NCBI RefSeq assembly: GCF_019511375.1
Contig: NZ_JAEUAO010000008.1
Location: 55,255-119,254 of the forward strand
DNA from: Rhizobium herbae
GTDB taxonomy: Bacteria > Pseudomonadota > Alphaproteobacteria > Rhizobiales > Rhizobiaceae
DNA length: 64,000 bases
Direction: 5' to 3'
Each line of letters opens with the position of its first letter. The first letter of the stretch is position 1. The position numbers and the translations under genes were made by a program. Positions 49,927-62,534 of this stretch are shown here, piece by piece. The notes under the pieces are model-generated. The model saw only the letters and a list, made by a program, of their open reading frames with translations, searched no databases and was not told the origin of the DNA.

Positions 49927-52923
49927 TCAACCGCCGAGCGCGTCTTCTAGGAAGGCGGCGAGCTGTGCGAGGTGCTTGGACATCAGGCCCGTCGCCGGAG
50001 AGGCGGCGGCCGGACGGCCGGTGTAGCGGACGCGCTGGTACTTCGCATCGATATGGGCAAGCACCCATTCCAGATACGGGTCGATGAACGACCAGGCGCC
50101 CATGTTCTTCGGCTCTTCCTGACACCAGACCATTTCCGCATTGCGGAAGCGCGAGAGCTCATTGATGAGCGCCTTGGCCGGGAACGGATAGAGCTGCTCG
50201 ACGCGCAGCAGATAGACATCGTCGATACCGCGCTTCTCGCGCTCTTCCAGCAGGTCATAATAGACCTTGCCGGTGCAGAGAACGACGCGACGGATCTTGG
50301 CGTCCTTCTGCAGCTTGATCGGGCCGTCCTTGATGACTTCGGCGTCGTCCCAGAGCAGGCGATGGAACGAGCTTTCGCCAGCCATTTCCGACAGCGAAGA
50401 GACGGCGCGCTTGTGGCGCAGCAGCGACTTCGGCGTCATCATGATCAGCGGCTTGCGGAAATCGCGCTTCACCTGACGGCGCAGGATGTGGAAGTAGTTC
50501 GCCGGTGTCGTGACGTTGGCGACCTGCATGTTGTCTTCGGCGCACATCTGCAGCCAGCGCTCGAGGCGAGCCGAGGAGTGTTCCGGACCCTGGCCTTCGT
50601 AGCCATGCGGCAGCAGGCAGACGAGACCGGACATGCGCAGCCACTTGCGTTCGCCCGACGAGATGAACTGGTCGAAGACGACCTGCGCGCCGTTGGCGAA
50701 GTCACCGAACTGGGCTTCCCACAGCGTCAGGGCATTCGGACGGGCGAGCGAATAGCCGTATTCGAAGCCGAGGACCGCCTCTTCCGAGAGCATCGAGTTG
50801 ATGACCTCGTAGCGCGCCTGGGTCGGCGACAGATTGGCAAGCGGGATATAGCGTTCTTCAGTCTCCTGGTCGTAGAGGACCGAATGGCGCTGCGAGAAGG
50901 TGCCGCGCTCGCAATCCTGGCCCGACAGGCGGATCTTCGTGCCTTCGATGGCGAGCGTGCCGAAGGCCAGCGCTTCCGCCATCGCCCAGTCGATGCCTTC
51001 GCCGGTCTGGATCATGTTGGCGCGGCTGTCCATGAAGCGCTGGACGGTCTTGTGAACGTTGAAGCCTGCTGGCACTTCGGCCAGCTTGCGGCCGACATCC
51101 TTCAGCGTCTTCATCGGCACCGAGGTCTTGCCGCGGCGCTGTTCGTCCTGGTTGTCGGCGGCGCGCAGGCCCGACCAGACACCGTCCAGCCAGTCGGCCT
51201 TGTTCGGCTTGTAGGCCTGTCCCGCCTCGAATTCCTGCTCCAGATGGGCGCGCCAGTCGGCCCGCATCTTCTCGAGCTCGCCTTCGGTGATCAGGCCCTC
51301 GGCGATCAGGCGTTCGCCATAGAGCTGGACGACCGTCTTGTGGGCGCGGATGACCTTGTACATCTTCGGCTGCGTGAACGACGGCTCGTCGCCTTCGTTA
51401 TGGCCGAAGCGGCGATAGCAGAACATGTCGATGACGACAGGCTTGTGGAACTTCATCCGGAATTCGGTGGCGATCTTGGCCGCGTAAGTGACCGCTTCCG
51501 GATCGTCGCCGTTGACATGGAAGATCGGCGCCTCGATCATCTTTGCCACATCCGACGGATAGGGCGACGAGCGCGAGAAGGCCGGATTGGTGGTGAAGCC
51601 GATCTGGTTGTTGATGATGAAGTGCACGGTGCCGGCGACGCGATGGCCGCGCAGGCCGGACAGCCCGAGGATTTCAGCCGTCACGCCCTGGCCGGCGAAG
51701 GCGGCATCGCCGTGCAGCAAGAGCGGCATGACCTGCGCACGCTCCGACAGGGGAATGATGTCGCCCTCGAAGACCTTCGCCATCTGGTCCTGCTTGGCAC
51801 GGGCCTTGCCCATGACGACCGGGTTGACGATTTCCAGATGCGACGGGTTCGCCGTCAGCGACAGGTGAACCTTGTTGCCGTCGAACTCGCGGTCGGAAGA
51901 AGCACCCAGATGGTACTTCACGTCGCCCGAACCCTCGACATCGTCAGGTGCTGCAGAACCGCCCTTGAACTCGTGGAACACGGCGCGGTGCGGCTTGCCC
52001 ATGACGTTGGTGAGCACGTTCAGACGGCCGCGATGGGCCATGCCGAGGATGATTTCCTTGAGGCCGAGCTGGCCGCCGCGCTTGATGATCTGCTCCAGCG
52101 CCGGGATCAGCGATTCGCCGCCGTCGAGGCCGAACCGCTTGGTGCCCTTGTACCTGACGTCGATGAACTGCTCGAAGCCCTCCGCCTCGACCAGCTTCTG
52201 CAGGATCGCCTTCTTGCCTTCTGCGGTGAACTCGACGCCCTTGTCGGGACCTTCGATGCGCTCCTGGACCCAGCCTTTGATTTCCGGATCGGAAATATGC
52301 ATGAACTCGACGCCGAGCGTCGAACAATAGGTGCGCTCGAGGATTTCGAGCATCTCGCGGATGGTCGCATATTCGAGGCCAAGCACGTTGTCGAGGAAGA
52401 TGCGGCGATCATAGTCGCTCTCCTCGAAGCCGTAGGACTTCGGCGACAATTCGTTATAGTCCTCGACGGGAGCTGCAATGCCGAGCGGATCGAGCTTGGC
52501 GTGCAGATGGCCGCGCATGCGATAGGCGCGGATCATCATGATGGCGCGAACGCTGTCGCGGGTCTGCTGGTGGACATCGGCGGCACTCGGAGCAACGCCG
52601 GTGACGACAGCCTGTTCCTCGGCCTTGGCCTTCACCTTCTTTTCGATGACCTTCTCGACCGTCCCCCAGTCGCCATCGAGCGCCGAGACCAGCTCGCCAT
52701 TGGCGACGATCGGCCAGTTCGGCTTCTTCCAGGAGGCGCCCTTGGCCGCCTTGATCACGTCGTCAGGCTGGTCCTGCAGCGCCTTGAAGAACGACTGCCA
52801 CTCGCCGGAGACCGACGACGGATCGCTTTCGTAGCGCGCATAAAGCTGCTCGATATAGCTGGCATTCGCTCCGTCGAGGAACGAGGTCAGCAGAAATTGC
52901 TCGTTGGCTTCTTGCCTTGCCAT
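49927..52923 (-). CDS. sucA: 2-oxoglutarate dehydrogenase E1
   Basis: A 998-residue thiamine-diphosphate enzyme of full length. The N-terminal E2-binding helix (EQFLLTSFLDGANASYIEQL), GMAHRGRLNVL, GDAAFAGQGVTAE-type ThDP motif and GYEGQGPEHSSAR are present. It decarboxylates 2-oxoglutarate and passes the succinyl group to SucB. Start 52923 (MARQEANE) fits homologues; the upstream extension lies in the 161-bp gap after sucD. Confidence 0.97.
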   Translation of the reverse strand: MARQEANEQFLLTSFLDGANASYIEQLYARYESDPSSVSGEWQSFFKALQDQPDDVIKAAKGASWKKPNWPIVANGELVSALDGDWGTVEKVIEKKVKAKAEEQAVVTGVAPSAADVHQQTRDSVRAIMMIRAYRMRGHLHAKLDPLGIAAPVEDYNELSPKSYGFEESDYDRRIFLDNVLGLEYATIREMLEILERTYCSTLGVEFMHISDPEIKGWVQERIEGPDKGVEFTAEGKKAILQKLVEAEGFEQFIDVRYKGTKRFGLDGGESLIPALEQIIKRGGQLGLKEIILGMAHRGRLNVLTNVMGKPHRAVFHEFKGGSAAPDDVEGSGDVKYHLGASSDREFDGNKVHLSLTANPSHLEIVNPVVMGKARAKQDQMAKVFEGDIIPLSERAQVMPLLLHGDAAFAGQGVTAEILGLSGLRGHRVAGTVHFIINNQIGFTTNPAFSRSSPYPSDVAKMIEAPIFHVNGDDPEAVTYAAKIATEFRMKFHKPVVIDMFCYRRFGHNEGDEPSFTQPKMYKVIRAHKTVVQLYGERLIAEGLITEGELEKMRADWRAHLEQEFEAGQAYKPNKADWLDGVWSGLRAADNQDEQRRGKTSVPMKTLKDVGRKLAEVPAGFNVHKTVQRFMDSRANMIQTGEGIDWAMAEALAFGTLAIEGTKIRLSGQDCERGTFSQRHSVLYDQETEERYIPLANLSPTQARYEVINSMLSEEAVLGFEYGYSLARPNALTLWEAQFGDFANGAQVVFDQFISSGERKWLRMSGLVCLLPHGYEGQGPEHSSARLERWLQMCAEDNMQVANVTTPANYFHILRRQVKRDFRKPLIMMTPKSLLRHKRAVSSLSEMAGESSFHRLLWDDAEVIKDGPIKLQKDAKIRRVVLCTGKVYYDLLEEREKRGIDDVYLLRVEQLYPFPAKALINELSRFRNAEMVWCQEEPKNMGAWSFIDPYLEWVLAHIDAKYQRVRYTGRPAAASPATGLMSKHLAQLAAFLEDALGG

Positions 52924-53084
52924 GGTGCTTCGCGGACCTGTCCGTCCGCCTCCTGACTTGTTAACTCTTGCCGGCTTTCGGTCCCGGTCGACCTTTTTGG
53001 CATCGGCGCGGCGGCGCCGTTGCCTTCTTCCGTTGAGGGTAGCCGGGCCGGCACCAACCACCTGCCCGGTCTCACCGCGCTGTC

Positions 53085-53987
53085 TCAGCCCTTGAGGACT
53101 TCGACCAGCGTCTTGCCGAGACGCGCCGGCGACGGCGACACGCGAATGCCCGCCTGCTCCATCGCTGCGATCTTGGATTCCGCATCGCCCTTGCCGCCGG
53201 AAACCACGGCGCCGGCGTGACCCATGGTGCGGCCCTTCGGCGCTGTGCGGCCGGCAATGAAACCGGCCATCGGCTTCTTGCGGCCCTTCTTGGCCTCGTC
53301 GATCAGGAACTGTGCTGCGTCTTCCTCGGCCGAGCCGCCGATTTCGCCGATCATGATGATCGACTTGGTCTCGTCGTCGGCGAGGAACATCTCCAGCACG
53401 TCAATGAACTCGGTACCCTTGACCGGATCGCCGCCGATGCCGACGGCCGTGGTCTGGCCGAGACCTTCGTTGGAGGTCTGGAACACGGCTTCATAGGTGA
53501 GCGTGCCCGAACGGGAAACGATACCGACCGAACCCTTGCGGAAGATCGAGCCCGGCATGATGCCGATCTTGCATTCTTCCGGCGTCAGGATACCCGGGCA
53601 ATTCGGGCCGAGCAGACGGGACTTGGAACGGTCGAGGCGAGCCTTGACGCGAACCATATCCATGACCGGAATACCTTCGGTAATGCAGGTGATAAACGGG
53701 ATTTCCGCGTCGATCGCCTCGATGATCGCGTCCGCGGCACCTGCCGGCGGAACGTAGATGACGGTCGCGTCGGCGCCGGTCTTTTCCTTGCCTTCGGCAA
53801 CGGTCGCGAAGATCGGCAGGCTTTCGCCCTTCGAGCCGGTCCAGGTTTCGCCACCCTTCTTCGGATGGATACCGCCGACCATCTGGGTGCCGTAGTAAGC
53901 AAGCGCCTGTTCGGTGTGGAACGTGCCGGTCTTGCCGGTCAAGCCCTGTACGAGGACCTTGGTGTCTTTATTGACGAGAATGGACAT
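53085..53987 (-). CDS. sucD: Succinyl-CoA synthetase alpha subunit
   Basis: A 300-residue ADP-forming alpha subunit with an N-terminal CoA-binding Rossmann fold ([15 protein letters not shown]), [18 protein letters not shown] and the phosphohistidine loop [16 protein letters not shown]. It works with SucC to make ATP or GTP from succinyl-CoA. An 18-bp gap separates it from sucC. Confidence 0.97.
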   Translation of the reverse strand: MSILVNKDTKVLVQGLTGKTGTFHTEQALAYYGTQMVGGIHPKKGGETWTGSKGESLPIFATVAEGKEKTGADATVIYVPPAGAADAIIEAIDAEIPFITCITEGIPVMDMVRVKARLDRSKSRLLGPNCPGILTPEECKIGIMPGSIFRKGSVGIVSRSGTLTYEAVFQTSNEGLGQTTAVGIGGDPVKGTEFIDVLEMFLADDETKSIIMIGEIGGSAEEDAAQFLIDEAKKGRKKPMAGFIAGRTAPKGRTMGHAGAVVSGGKGDAESKIAAMEQAGIRVSPSPARLGKTLVEVLKG

Positions 53988-54005
53988 ACTTTCCGGTCCT
54001 TCAAA

Positions 54006-55199
<1,194 letters not shown>

Positions 55200-55232
55200 G
55201 GGGAAATTTCCTGTTTAAGCCGGCGGGGCGAA

Positions 55233-56303
<1,071 letters not shown>

Positions 56304-56352
56304 TCAACCCATACTTTTGAGTGGAACGATTTCAATCGGTTAGATCATAAAG

Positions 56353-56372
56353 TTCTTACGTAAACGTAAGAA
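56353..56372. promoter_or_regulatory. Inverted repeat in the zapE-mdh intergenic region
   Basis: TTCTTACG-TAAA-CGTAAGAA, a perfect 8-bp-arm dyad about 160 bp upstream of mdh and 18 bp after the zapE stop. It may be an operator for the mdh-suc operon or help end zapE transcription. A second small dyad CGTGA-N5-TCACG lies at 56380-56394. Confidence 0.45.
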
Positions 56373-56389
56373 TTTTCGTCGTGATATCG

Positions 56390-57565
56390 TCACGAAGTCA
56401 CTGTTTCCGCACGATGATTTCGCGCATATTCCTCGCTCTGCATCTCGATCAGCCGCGAGACCGTACGGTCGAATTCGAAGCCCTCGGTGCCCTTTTTGGC
56501 CGTCAGCAGATCGATCGGCGCGGAAGCCGCCGTGGCAAAAAGGCGGGCGCCGTGATCGTAGATCGTATCGACCAGCATGATGAAGCGCTTGGTCTCGTTG
56601 CGGCGCTCAGGCGTAAGATGCGGGATGTGATCGATGAAGATCGTCCGGTAGTGCGAGAGGATGGCGAGATAATCGGCTGCACCCAGCGGCCGCTCGCACA
56701 GGTCCGAAAAGGAAAACCGGGCGCACCCGTTGGCCGCAGCCGGAACCTTGATGGTCCTGCCCTTGCGCGCAACCTCGGCAGCCGCGACCGACAGCCCCGC
56801 GGTTGCATGGATCCAGGCCCGGTCGAGCGCGGCGTCGGCCTGCGGCCCCAGCGGCGCCAGCCAGACCGGCAGGCCCTCCATCTTCGCCAGACGATAATCC
56901 GTCCCGACGTCCAGCGGCACGATCTCGGTATGGGTCTTCAACAGATCGACGAACGGCAGGAACAACCCGCGATTCAGGCCGTCCATGTAGAGATTGCCCG
57001 GCTCGACATTCGACGTGGCGACGAGAACGCAGCCCTTGGCGAAAAGCTCGCTGAACAGCCGCGACAGGATCATCGCATCGGCGATATCGGTGACGGAGAA
57101 CTCGTCGAAGCAGAGCAGCCGCGCCTCGGCGAAAATCTCCGAGGCGACCGGCGGCATCGGGTCGGCCTGGCGCGTTTCGCCGTTCTTCAGCTTCTGCCGG
57201 TGCTTGAAGATGCGCTCGTGTACATCGGCCATGAATTCGTGGAAATGCGCCCGGCGCTTGCGCTGGATCGGCACCGTTTCGAAGAACAGGTCCATCAGCA
57301 TCGTCTTGCCGCGGCCGACGCCGCCGTAGAGATAGAGCCCCTTCAGCGGCGGATGCTCATGCTTGCGCGAGGCAAACAGCCAGCCGAGCGCATTCGACTT
57401 GCGCTGCGCCCGGTTGCCGGCAAGCTCCATCAGCAGATGATCGAAGCGCCGGGCGATGCCAAGCTGGGCCGGATCGCGCCGCACCGCGCCTTCGGCTATC
57501 ATGGCCTCGAGTTTTCGCGAAATACTGTCTTCGGGATTTGGCACGCGCGTAACCGATTGAAGCAC
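56390..57565 (-). CDS. zapE: ZapE/AFG1-family AAA+ ATPase
   Basis: A 391-residue P-loop ATPase from GTG 57565. Walker A is YGGVGRGKTMLMD, Walker B LLCFDEFSVTDIADAM, with HFHEFMADVHERI and a conserved C-terminal DxxYDH-like region (VDTIYDHGARL). ZapE links to the divisome in E. coli; the mitochondrial homologue is AFG1. The frame stays open further upstream, but a strong terminator at 57650-57675 rules out that extension. It is upstream of mdh on the same strand. Confidence 0.9.
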   Translation of the reverse strand: MLQSVTRVPNPEDSISRKLEAMIAEGAVRRDPAQLGIARRFDHLLMELAGNRAQRKSNALGWLFASRKHEHPPLKGLYLYGGVGRGKTMLMDLFFETVPIQRKRRAHFHEFMADVHERIFKHRQKLKNGETRQADPMPPVASEIFAEARLLCFDEFSVTDIADAMILSRLFSELFAKGCVLVATSNVEPGNLYMDGLNRGLFLPFVDLLKTHTEIVPLDVGTDYRLAKMEGLPVWLAPLGPQADAALDRAWIHATAGLSVAAAEVARKGRTIKVPAAANGCARFSFSDLCERPLGAADYLAILSHYRTIFIDHIPHLTPERRNETKRFIMLVDTIYDHGARLFATAASAPIDLLTAKKGTEGFEFDRTVSRLIEMQSEEYARNHRAETVTS

Positions 57566-57608
57566 TTCCAGGAAAGGTTCGACCGTCCGGAAATGCGGGG
57601 AACGAAGA

Positions 57609-57641
57609 GCGTTTTCGCAACTCGGAGGAAGGCGAAAACGC
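57609..57641. promoter_or_regulatory. Inverted repeat in the zapE promoter region
   Basis: GCGTTTTCGC (57609-57618) and GCGAAAACGC (57632-57641) are perfect inverted copies with a 13-base spacer, between the upstream terminator and the zapE start. Possible operator or 5'-UTR hairpin. Confidence 0.4.
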
Positions 57642-57649
57642 GTCCAGAC

Positions 57650-57675
57650 AAAAAAGCCCGGCGTCTGCCGGGCTT
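57650..57675 (-). terminator. Rho-independent terminator of the Omp19/Inh lipoprotein gene
   Basis: On the minus strand, GCCCGGC-4-base loop-GCCGGGC followed by six T, 5 bp after the lipoprotein stop. It also bounds the 5' end of zapE. Confidence 0.88.
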
Positions 57676-57680
57676 GTTGA

Positions 57681-58226
57681 TTAGCGGCTGAGGCTGACCG
57701 GCTGGCCGCTATTGGTCGAGCCGTCGAACCGCGCATCGGCGGTCTTGAACAGACGGGCCAGCGGATTGCCGTTGCGGTCCTTGAGCACGACCTGCTTGCC
57801 GGCCACTTCCCACGAGCCCATCTGCGTCAGTTCGCCGGCGCAACCGCGCGTGCCGCCGCGCGAGCCGCTGCCGAGATTGGTGAGCGTCAGGAACATGTCG
57901 CAGGAGCTGCCGCCATTGGCGACGCGCCAGTTGCCCACCATCGATTCCTTGGTCACGTCGAGCGCATTGGCGGCCGCAGCAGCGTCAGCCCCAGCCGGCT
58001 GCACGCCGCCGACCGCTGCGGTGCCGCTGACCGGCGCTGCGGGGAACTGTGACGTGTCTGTGGTTGCCGGAGCGTCGAGCTGGCCGGAGGACACGGTCGG
58101 CACGGGCTGTGCCTGCAACGGCGCCGGCGATGTGCTGTTGCCGCCGAAATCGCTCATGGACGTTCTCTGACATCCAGAAAGCGTCAGTGCCACGGCCAGT
58201 CCCGCCACCGCATGTATTGTCCGCAT
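57681..58226 (-). CDS. Omp19/Inh-type outer-membrane lipoprotein (protease inhibitor fold)
   Basis: A 181-residue lipoprotein. Signal peptide with lipobox LSGC, a long Ala/Pro/Ser/Thr-rich linker (about 30-95) and a C-terminal Inh-like beta-barrel of about 85 residues: [18 protein letters not shown]...[15 protein letters not shown]. The two Cys (SCDMF, RGCAG) likely pair. Brucella Omp19 has this layout and inhibits proteases. Start 58226 (MRTIHAV) gives the proper signal peptide. Confidence 0.85.
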   Translation of the reverse strand: MRTIHAVAGLAVALTLSGCQRTSMSDFGGNSTSPAPLQAQPVPTVSSGQLDAPATTDTSQFPAAPVSGTAAVGGVQPAGADAAAAANALDVTKESMVGNWRVANGGSSCDMFLTLTNLGSGSRGGTRGCAGELTQMGSWEVAGKQVVLKDRNGNPLARLFKTADARFDGSTNSGQPVSLSR

Positions 58227-58656
58227 ATTCCTGCTCCCGCTCATCTCCGGCACCGCGTTATCGACTGACATATAGTCGGAATTACCTTAAAACCATCCTT
58301 CAATTCAAGAGAACGGCAATTCTTTGACGCCTGTGGCATGATTGAAACGGTCGATCCGGCTGCGCCGTGAGGTTGTCGGATGCTGTCAAGGCACTATTGC
58401 CGCTTGAATTTTCCCGCAGGGTGAGCTCCACCACGACGCAAAGGGTAACCGCGACACCGCCTCTGCCCCTCACCCTAACCCTCTCCCCCCCAAGCGGGGA
58501 GAGGGGACGCGCCCTCTTCGGCTTCTGGAGAATGGCGATCGGTGCGGCATGTCTCCTTCTCCCCGTCAAAACGGGGAGAAGGTGCCCGGCAGGGCGGATG
58601 AGGGGCCGTAGCCACGACGTCAAGCGGCTCGGTTCTGGTGCTATCGCACCCGAGGA
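58227..58656. other. Intergenic region carrying a RIME-like repeat
   Basis: 430 bp between the sdhB stop and the Omp19-like gene. Most of it is the two-palindrome element at 58465-58606. No gene is seen. Confidence 0.6.
58465..58606. repeat. RIME-like intergenic mosaic element with two palindromes
   Basis: About 142 bp bounded by the inverted ends GCCCCTCA and TGAGGGGC. Two large palindromes lie inside: CCCTCTCCCC/GGGGAGAGGG (58479-58505) and CCTTCTCCCCGT/ACGGGGAGAAGG (58555-58582). This layout matches rhizobial RIME-type elements. It lies just downstream of sdhB, so it may also act as the operon's 3' structure. Confidence 0.7.
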
Positions 58657-59436
58657 TCAAACGCGCCGCTCGACCATCATCTTCTTGATTTCGCCGATCG
58701 CCTTGGCCGGGTTCAGGCCCTTGGGACAGGTCTGGGCGCAGTTCATGATCGTGTGGCAGCGATAGAGACGGAAAGGGTCTTCGAGATTGTCAAGGCGCTC
58801 GCCCTTGGCCTCGTCTCTGCTATCGATCAGCCAGCGATAGGCCTGCAAGAGCACCGCCGGGCCGAGATAGCGGTCGCCGTTCCACCAGTAGCTCGGACAG
58901 GAAGTCGAGCAGCATGCACAGAGGATGCATTCGTAGAGGCCGTCGAGCTTCTGGCGGTCCTCGTGGCTCTGCTTCCATTCCTTCGCCGGCGTCGCGGAAA
59001 CCGTCTTGAGCCAGGGCTCGATCGAGCGGTGCTGGGCGTAGAAGTTGGTGAGATCCGGCACCAGGTCCTTGACGACAGGCAGATGCGGCAGCGGATAGAC
59101 CTTTACCGTTCCCTTCACCTCGTCCATGCCCTTGGTGCAGGCGAGCGTATTGGTGCCGTCGATGTTCATCGCGCAGGATCCGCAGATGCCTTCGCGGCAG
59201 GAGCGGCGCAGCGTCAGCGTCGGGTCGATCTTGTTCTTGATGTAGAGCAGCGCGTCGAGCACCATCGGGCCGCAATCGTCGACATCGATGTAGAAGGTGT
59301 CGATCGATGGGTTCTTGCCGTCGTCCGGGCTCCAGCGATAGATGCGCAGCTCGCGGGTGTTCTTGGCACCGGCCGGCTTCGGCCAGACCTTGCCTTCGCT
59401 GATCTGCGAGTTCTTGGGGAGAGCGAGTTCAACCAT
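58657..59436 (-). CDS. sdhB: Succinate dehydrogenase iron-sulfur subunit
   Basis: A 259-residue subunit. The [2Fe-2S] domain carries [15 protein letters not shown] with a later C (LAC). The C-terminal ferredoxin-like part has [11 protein letters not shown] and [15 protein letters not shown] for the [4Fe-4S] and [3Fe-4S] clusters. It moves electrons from SdhA to quinone. Its start overlaps the preceding DUF3052-like gene by 8 bp. Confidence 0.97.
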   Translation of the reverse strand: MVELALPKNSQISEGKVWPKPAGAKNTRELRIYRWSPDDGKNPSIDTFYIDVDDCGPMVLDALLYIKNKIDPTLTLRRSCREGICGSCAMNIDGTNTLACTKGMDEVKGTVKVYPLPHLPVVKDLVPDLTNFYAQHRSIEPWLKTVSATPAKEWKQSHEDRQKLDGLYECILCACCSTSCPSYWWNGDRYLGPAVLLQAYRWLIDSRDEAKGERLDNLEDPFRLYRCHTIMNCAQTCPKGLNPAKAIGEIKKMMVERRV

Positions 59437-59893
59437 GCGACCTGTCCGTTCTTTCCTTGCGCCGATCCTTGCGGATAACCAGCTTCAGCCCTGACCATGT
59501 CTGGTCGACTGCGGCCACCTTGACATCCACCAGATCGAGATCGAGGGCCGCGTGGCGTACGACATCCTCGGTCACGTCCGTCCTAACCTTGGAAGCCTTC
59601 TTCGGCCACGAGACCCAGATCATACCGTCCGGCCTGATCCGGTTCTGCAGCCGTAAAAGCTCGTTTTCGATCTCCGCCCTCATGATCGTGAAGGCATGGA
59701 TCGCATCATAGATCCTCTCCGTCGCCCGCATCGCTTCCCAGGAAGAGAACCGGTCGCAGGCGGCGAAATCGACCGAGGCCGCAAGCTCTGCCAGACTGTC
59801 CGGCAAGGCCACGAAGGCTGCCGCCATTCCGGGCTTGAAGCCCAGCTTCTTGACAAGCGGCGTGCCGGAATATCCCGCGTTCGCCGCCGCCAT
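59429..59893 (-). CDS. DUF3052-like protein embedded in the sdh operon
   Basis: A 154-residue protein with [16 protein letters not shown] at the N-terminus. The C-terminal block runs [21 protein letters not shown], then [22 protein letters not shown], the pattern of DUF3052-type proteins. Function is unknown. It starts 2 bp after sdhA and overlaps sdhB by 8 bp, so it is translated with the succinate dehydrogenase subunits. A role in assembly or regulation is only an inference. No signal peptide or membrane segment. Confidence 0.8.
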   Translation of the reverse strand: MAAANAGYSGTPLVKKLGFKPGMAAAFVALPDSLAELAASVDFAACDRFSSWEAMRATERIYDAIHAFTIMRAEIENELLRLQNRIRPDGMIWVSWPKKASKVRTDVTEDVVRHAALDLDLVDVKVAAVDQTWSGLKLVIRKDRRKERTDRSHG

Positions 59894-59895
59894 GA

Positions 59896-61740
59896 TCAGT
59901 ATACGCGCGCCTTCGGCTCGATCTTGTGCGGATCGATGCCCTCGGCCAGCAATTCGGTATGGACCGGGCGATAGTCGAGCTTGACCTCGCCCGCTTCATT
60001 CACCCAGGACAGCGTATGCTTGCGCCAGTTGACGTCGTCGCGCCCGGCAAAGGCGCCGCTGGTGTAATCTTCGCGGGCATGCGAACCGCGGCTTTCCTTG
60101 CGGGCTTCGGCGCCATAGACCGTGGTGATGGCGTTGGCCATCAGGTTTTCCAGTTCCAGCGTCTCGACCAGATCGGAGTTCCAGATCATCGATCGGTCGG
60201 TGACCCTGATATCCGGCAGTTCCTTCCAGATCGCGCTCATGCGCCTGCATCCCGATTCCAGCGATTCCTGCGTGCGGAACACGGCTGCGTCTTCCTGCAT
60301 GGTGCGCTGCATCTTTTCGCGCAGCACGGCGGTCGGGGTGCCGCCGCTCGCATGGCGCAGCCGGTCAAAGCGCGTCATGATCTTTTCGGAAGCCTTCTCG
60401 TTGATCGCCGGGATCGAGGAGGCACGGTCGATGACTTCGCCGGCGCGGATGGCGGCGGCGCGGCCGAAGACCACGAGGTCGATCAGCGAGTTGGAGCCCA
60501 GGCGGTTGGCGCCGTGCACTGAGGCGCAGCCGGCTTCGCCGACGGCCATCAGGCCGGGGATGATGCGCTCCGGATTGGCGCTGTCGGCGTTCAGCACTTC
60601 GCCCCAGTAGTTGGTCGGAATGCCGCCCATATTGTAGTGGACGGTCGGCAGAACCGGGATCGGCTCGCGGGTCACGTCGACCCCCGCAAAGATCTTGGCG
60701 CTCTCGGAAATACCCGGCAGCCGTTCGTGCAGCACGGCCGGATCGAGATGGTCGAGATGCAGGAAGATATGGTCCTTGTTCTTGCCGACGCCGCGGCCTT
60801 CGCGGATTTCCAGCGTCATGCAGCGCGAGACGACGTCGCGCGAGGCAAGGTCCTTGGCCGACGGCGCGTAACGCTCCATGAAGCGCTCGCCCTCGGAGTT
60901 GACGAGATAACCGCCTTCGCCGCGCGCGCCCTCGGTGATCAGGCAGCCGGCGCCGTAGATGCCGGTCGGATGGAACTGCACGAATTCCATGTCCTGCAGC
61001 GGCAGGCCGGCGCGCGCGATCATGCCGCCGCCGTCGCCGGTGCAGGTATGGGCCGAGGTCGCCGAGAAATAGGCGCGGCCATAGCCGCCGGTCGCCAGCA
61101 CCACCATCTTGGCGGCGAAGCGATGGATGGTGCCGTCGTCGAGGTTCCAGGCAACGACGCCGGTGCAGCGGCTGCCGTCATCCGACATGATCAGGTCGAG
61201 CGCAAAATATTCGATGAAGAATTCGGCGTTGTGCTTGAGCGACTGGCCGTAGAGCGTGTGCAGGATGGCGTGACCGGTGCGGTCGGCAGCGGCACAGGTG
61301 CGCTGTACCGGCGGGCCCTCGCCGTAGTTCTGCATATGGCCGCCGAACGGACGCTGGTAGATCTTGCCTTCGGCATTGCGCGAGAAGGGCACGCCGTAAT
61401 GTTCGAGCTCATAGACCGCCTTCGGCGCTTCCATGGCGAGATACTGCATGGCATCGACGTCGCCCAGCCAGTCGGAGCCCTTGACGGTGTCGTAGAGGTG
61501 CCACTGCCAGCTGTCCGGCGTCATGTTCTGCAGCGATGCCGCAATGCCGCCCTGCGCTGCGACCGTATGGGAGCGCGTCGGGAAGACCTTGGTGATGCAG
61601 GCCGTCCTGAAGCCCTGCTCGGCCATGCCGAGCGTCGCGCGAAGACCCGCGCCGCCGGCGCCGACGACGATCACGTCATAGGCGTGGTCGACATATTCAT
61701 AGGCTCTGCCGTTGATGAGCGGCGACATGTTGGGTGCCAT
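59896..61740 (-). CDS. sdhA: Succinate dehydrogenase flavoprotein subunit
   Basis: A 614-residue flavoprotein. FAD motif [12 protein letters not shown], the covalent-FAD His in SHTVAAQGG, active-site block [22 protein letters not shown] and C-terminal [18 protein letters not shown]. It oxidises succinate to fumarate on the cytoplasmic face. Start 61740 (MAPNMSPL) is preferred over ATG 61758, which overlaps the end of sdhD. Confidence 0.97.
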   Translation of the reverse strand: MAPNMSPLINGRAYEYVDHAYDVIVVGAGGAGLRATLGMAEQGFRTACITKVFPTRSHTVAAQGGIAASLQNMTPDSWQWHLYDTVKGSDWLGDVDAMQYLAMEAPKAVYELEHYGVPFSRNAEGKIYQRPFGGHMQNYGEGPPVQRTCAAADRTGHAILHTLYGQSLKHNAEFFIEYFALDLIMSDDGSRCTGVVAWNLDDGTIHRFAAKMVVLATGGYGRAYFSATSAHTCTGDGGGMIARAGLPLQDMEFVQFHPTGIYGAGCLITEGARGEGGYLVNSEGERFMERYAPSAKDLASRDVVSRCMTLEIREGRGVGKNKDHIFLHLDHLDPAVLHERLPGISESAKIFAGVDVTREPIPVLPTVHYNMGGIPTNYWGEVLNADSANPERIIPGLMAVGEAGCASVHGANRLGSNSLIDLVVFGRAAAIRAGEVIDRASSIPAINEKASEKIMTRFDRLRHASGGTPTAVLREKMQRTMQEDAAVFRTQESLESGCRRMSAIWKELPDIRVTDRSMIWNSDLVETLELENLMANAITTVYGAEARKESRGSHAREDYTSGAFAGRDDVNWRKHTLSWVNEAGEVKLDYRPVHTELLAEGIDPHKIEPKARVY

Positions 61741-61747
61741 TTTTGAA

Positions 61748-62128
61748 TTACCCTGCAAAAGCGATTTTCAGGATGGCGAAAAGACAGAGCCCGCCAACTG
61801 CGATCGCAAAGAACGTATTGAGCATGAGAAGCACGATCTTGGTGCCCTCGCCGTGAACATAGTCCTCGATGATGACCTGCATGCCGATCCTCATGTGGGT
61901 GAGGCCGGAGACGAGCACCAGCCCGATGATGACCGCGACGAAGGGGTTCGACAGGGCCGCGACGACATCCGCATGCGGCGCGCCGGCATATTTGATGAGG
62001 AAGAGGACGAAGAAGATGATCAGCGGCACGTTGGCGACCGCCGTCAGCCGCTGACGCCAGAAATGATCGGTGCCTTCCTTGGCCGAACCGAGACCGCGAA
62101 CCTTGCCGAGAGGCGTGCGCATATCCAT
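61748..62128 (-). CDS. sdhD: Succinate dehydrogenase membrane anchor subunit
   Basis: A 126-residue anchor with three predicted helices. The heme/quinone region shows [19 protein letters not shown]. The N-terminus ([22 protein letters not shown]) is typical of alphaproteobacterial SdhD. 13 bp after sdhC, 7 bp before sdhA. Confidence 0.93.
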   Translation of the reverse strand: MDMRTPLGKVRGLGSAKEGTDHFWRQRLTAVANVPLIIFFVLFLIKYAGAPHADVVAALSNPFVAVIIGLVLVSGLTHMRIGMQVIIEDYVHGEGTKIVLLMLNTFFAIAVGGLCLFAILKIAFAG

Positions 62129-62141
62129 GGAAATTCTCCTC

Positions 62142-62534
62142 TCAGCGAACCGCGTAGCCGACGATCCAGATCAGCAGCGTGACTGCAACCGAACCGACAA
62201 GATTGGCAATGGCGAGCTTGGTCGCGAAATGCTTCTCGTAACCGTAGCCGAGATCCCAGATGAAGTGGCGAATGCCGCCGAACAGGTGGTGCACCAAGAC
62301 CCAGGTATAGCCGAACAGCACGAGCTGGCCGATGATGGTGCCGAAGGCCCACATGACCCAGTCGTAATAGGCCGGGCTGGTGGCGGCAGCGATCAGCCAC
62401 CAGGCGACGAGAATGGTACCGAAATAGAGCGTGGCGCCGGTAATGCGATGCATGATCGACATGATCATGGTCGGAATTGGCTTGTAGATTTGCAAGTGCG
62501 GCGACAAGGGCCGGCTTTTGGTGACATTCGTCAT
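62142..62534 (-). CDS. sdhC: Succinate dehydrogenase cytochrome b556 subunit
   Basis: A 130-residue protein with three helices. The family signature [12 protein letters not shown] and [15 protein letters not shown] near the N-terminus bind quinone, and [17 protein letters not shown] holds the heme-ligand His. First gene of sdhC-D-A-(DUF3052)-B. Its upstream region contains several small palindromes. Confidence 0.95.
   Translation of the reverse strand: MTNVTKSRPLSPHLQIYKPIPTMIMSIMHRITGATLYFGTILVAWWLIAAATSPAYYDWVMWAFGTIIGQLVLFGYTWVLVHHLFGGIRHFIWDLGYGYEKHFATKLAIANLVGSVAVTLLIWIVGYAVR

Noticed and set aside
49972..52956. Forward frame of 994 residues opposite sucA
   Set aside because: Very long, but fully antisense to a canonical E1 gene. 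Long antisense frames are expected from codon bias here.
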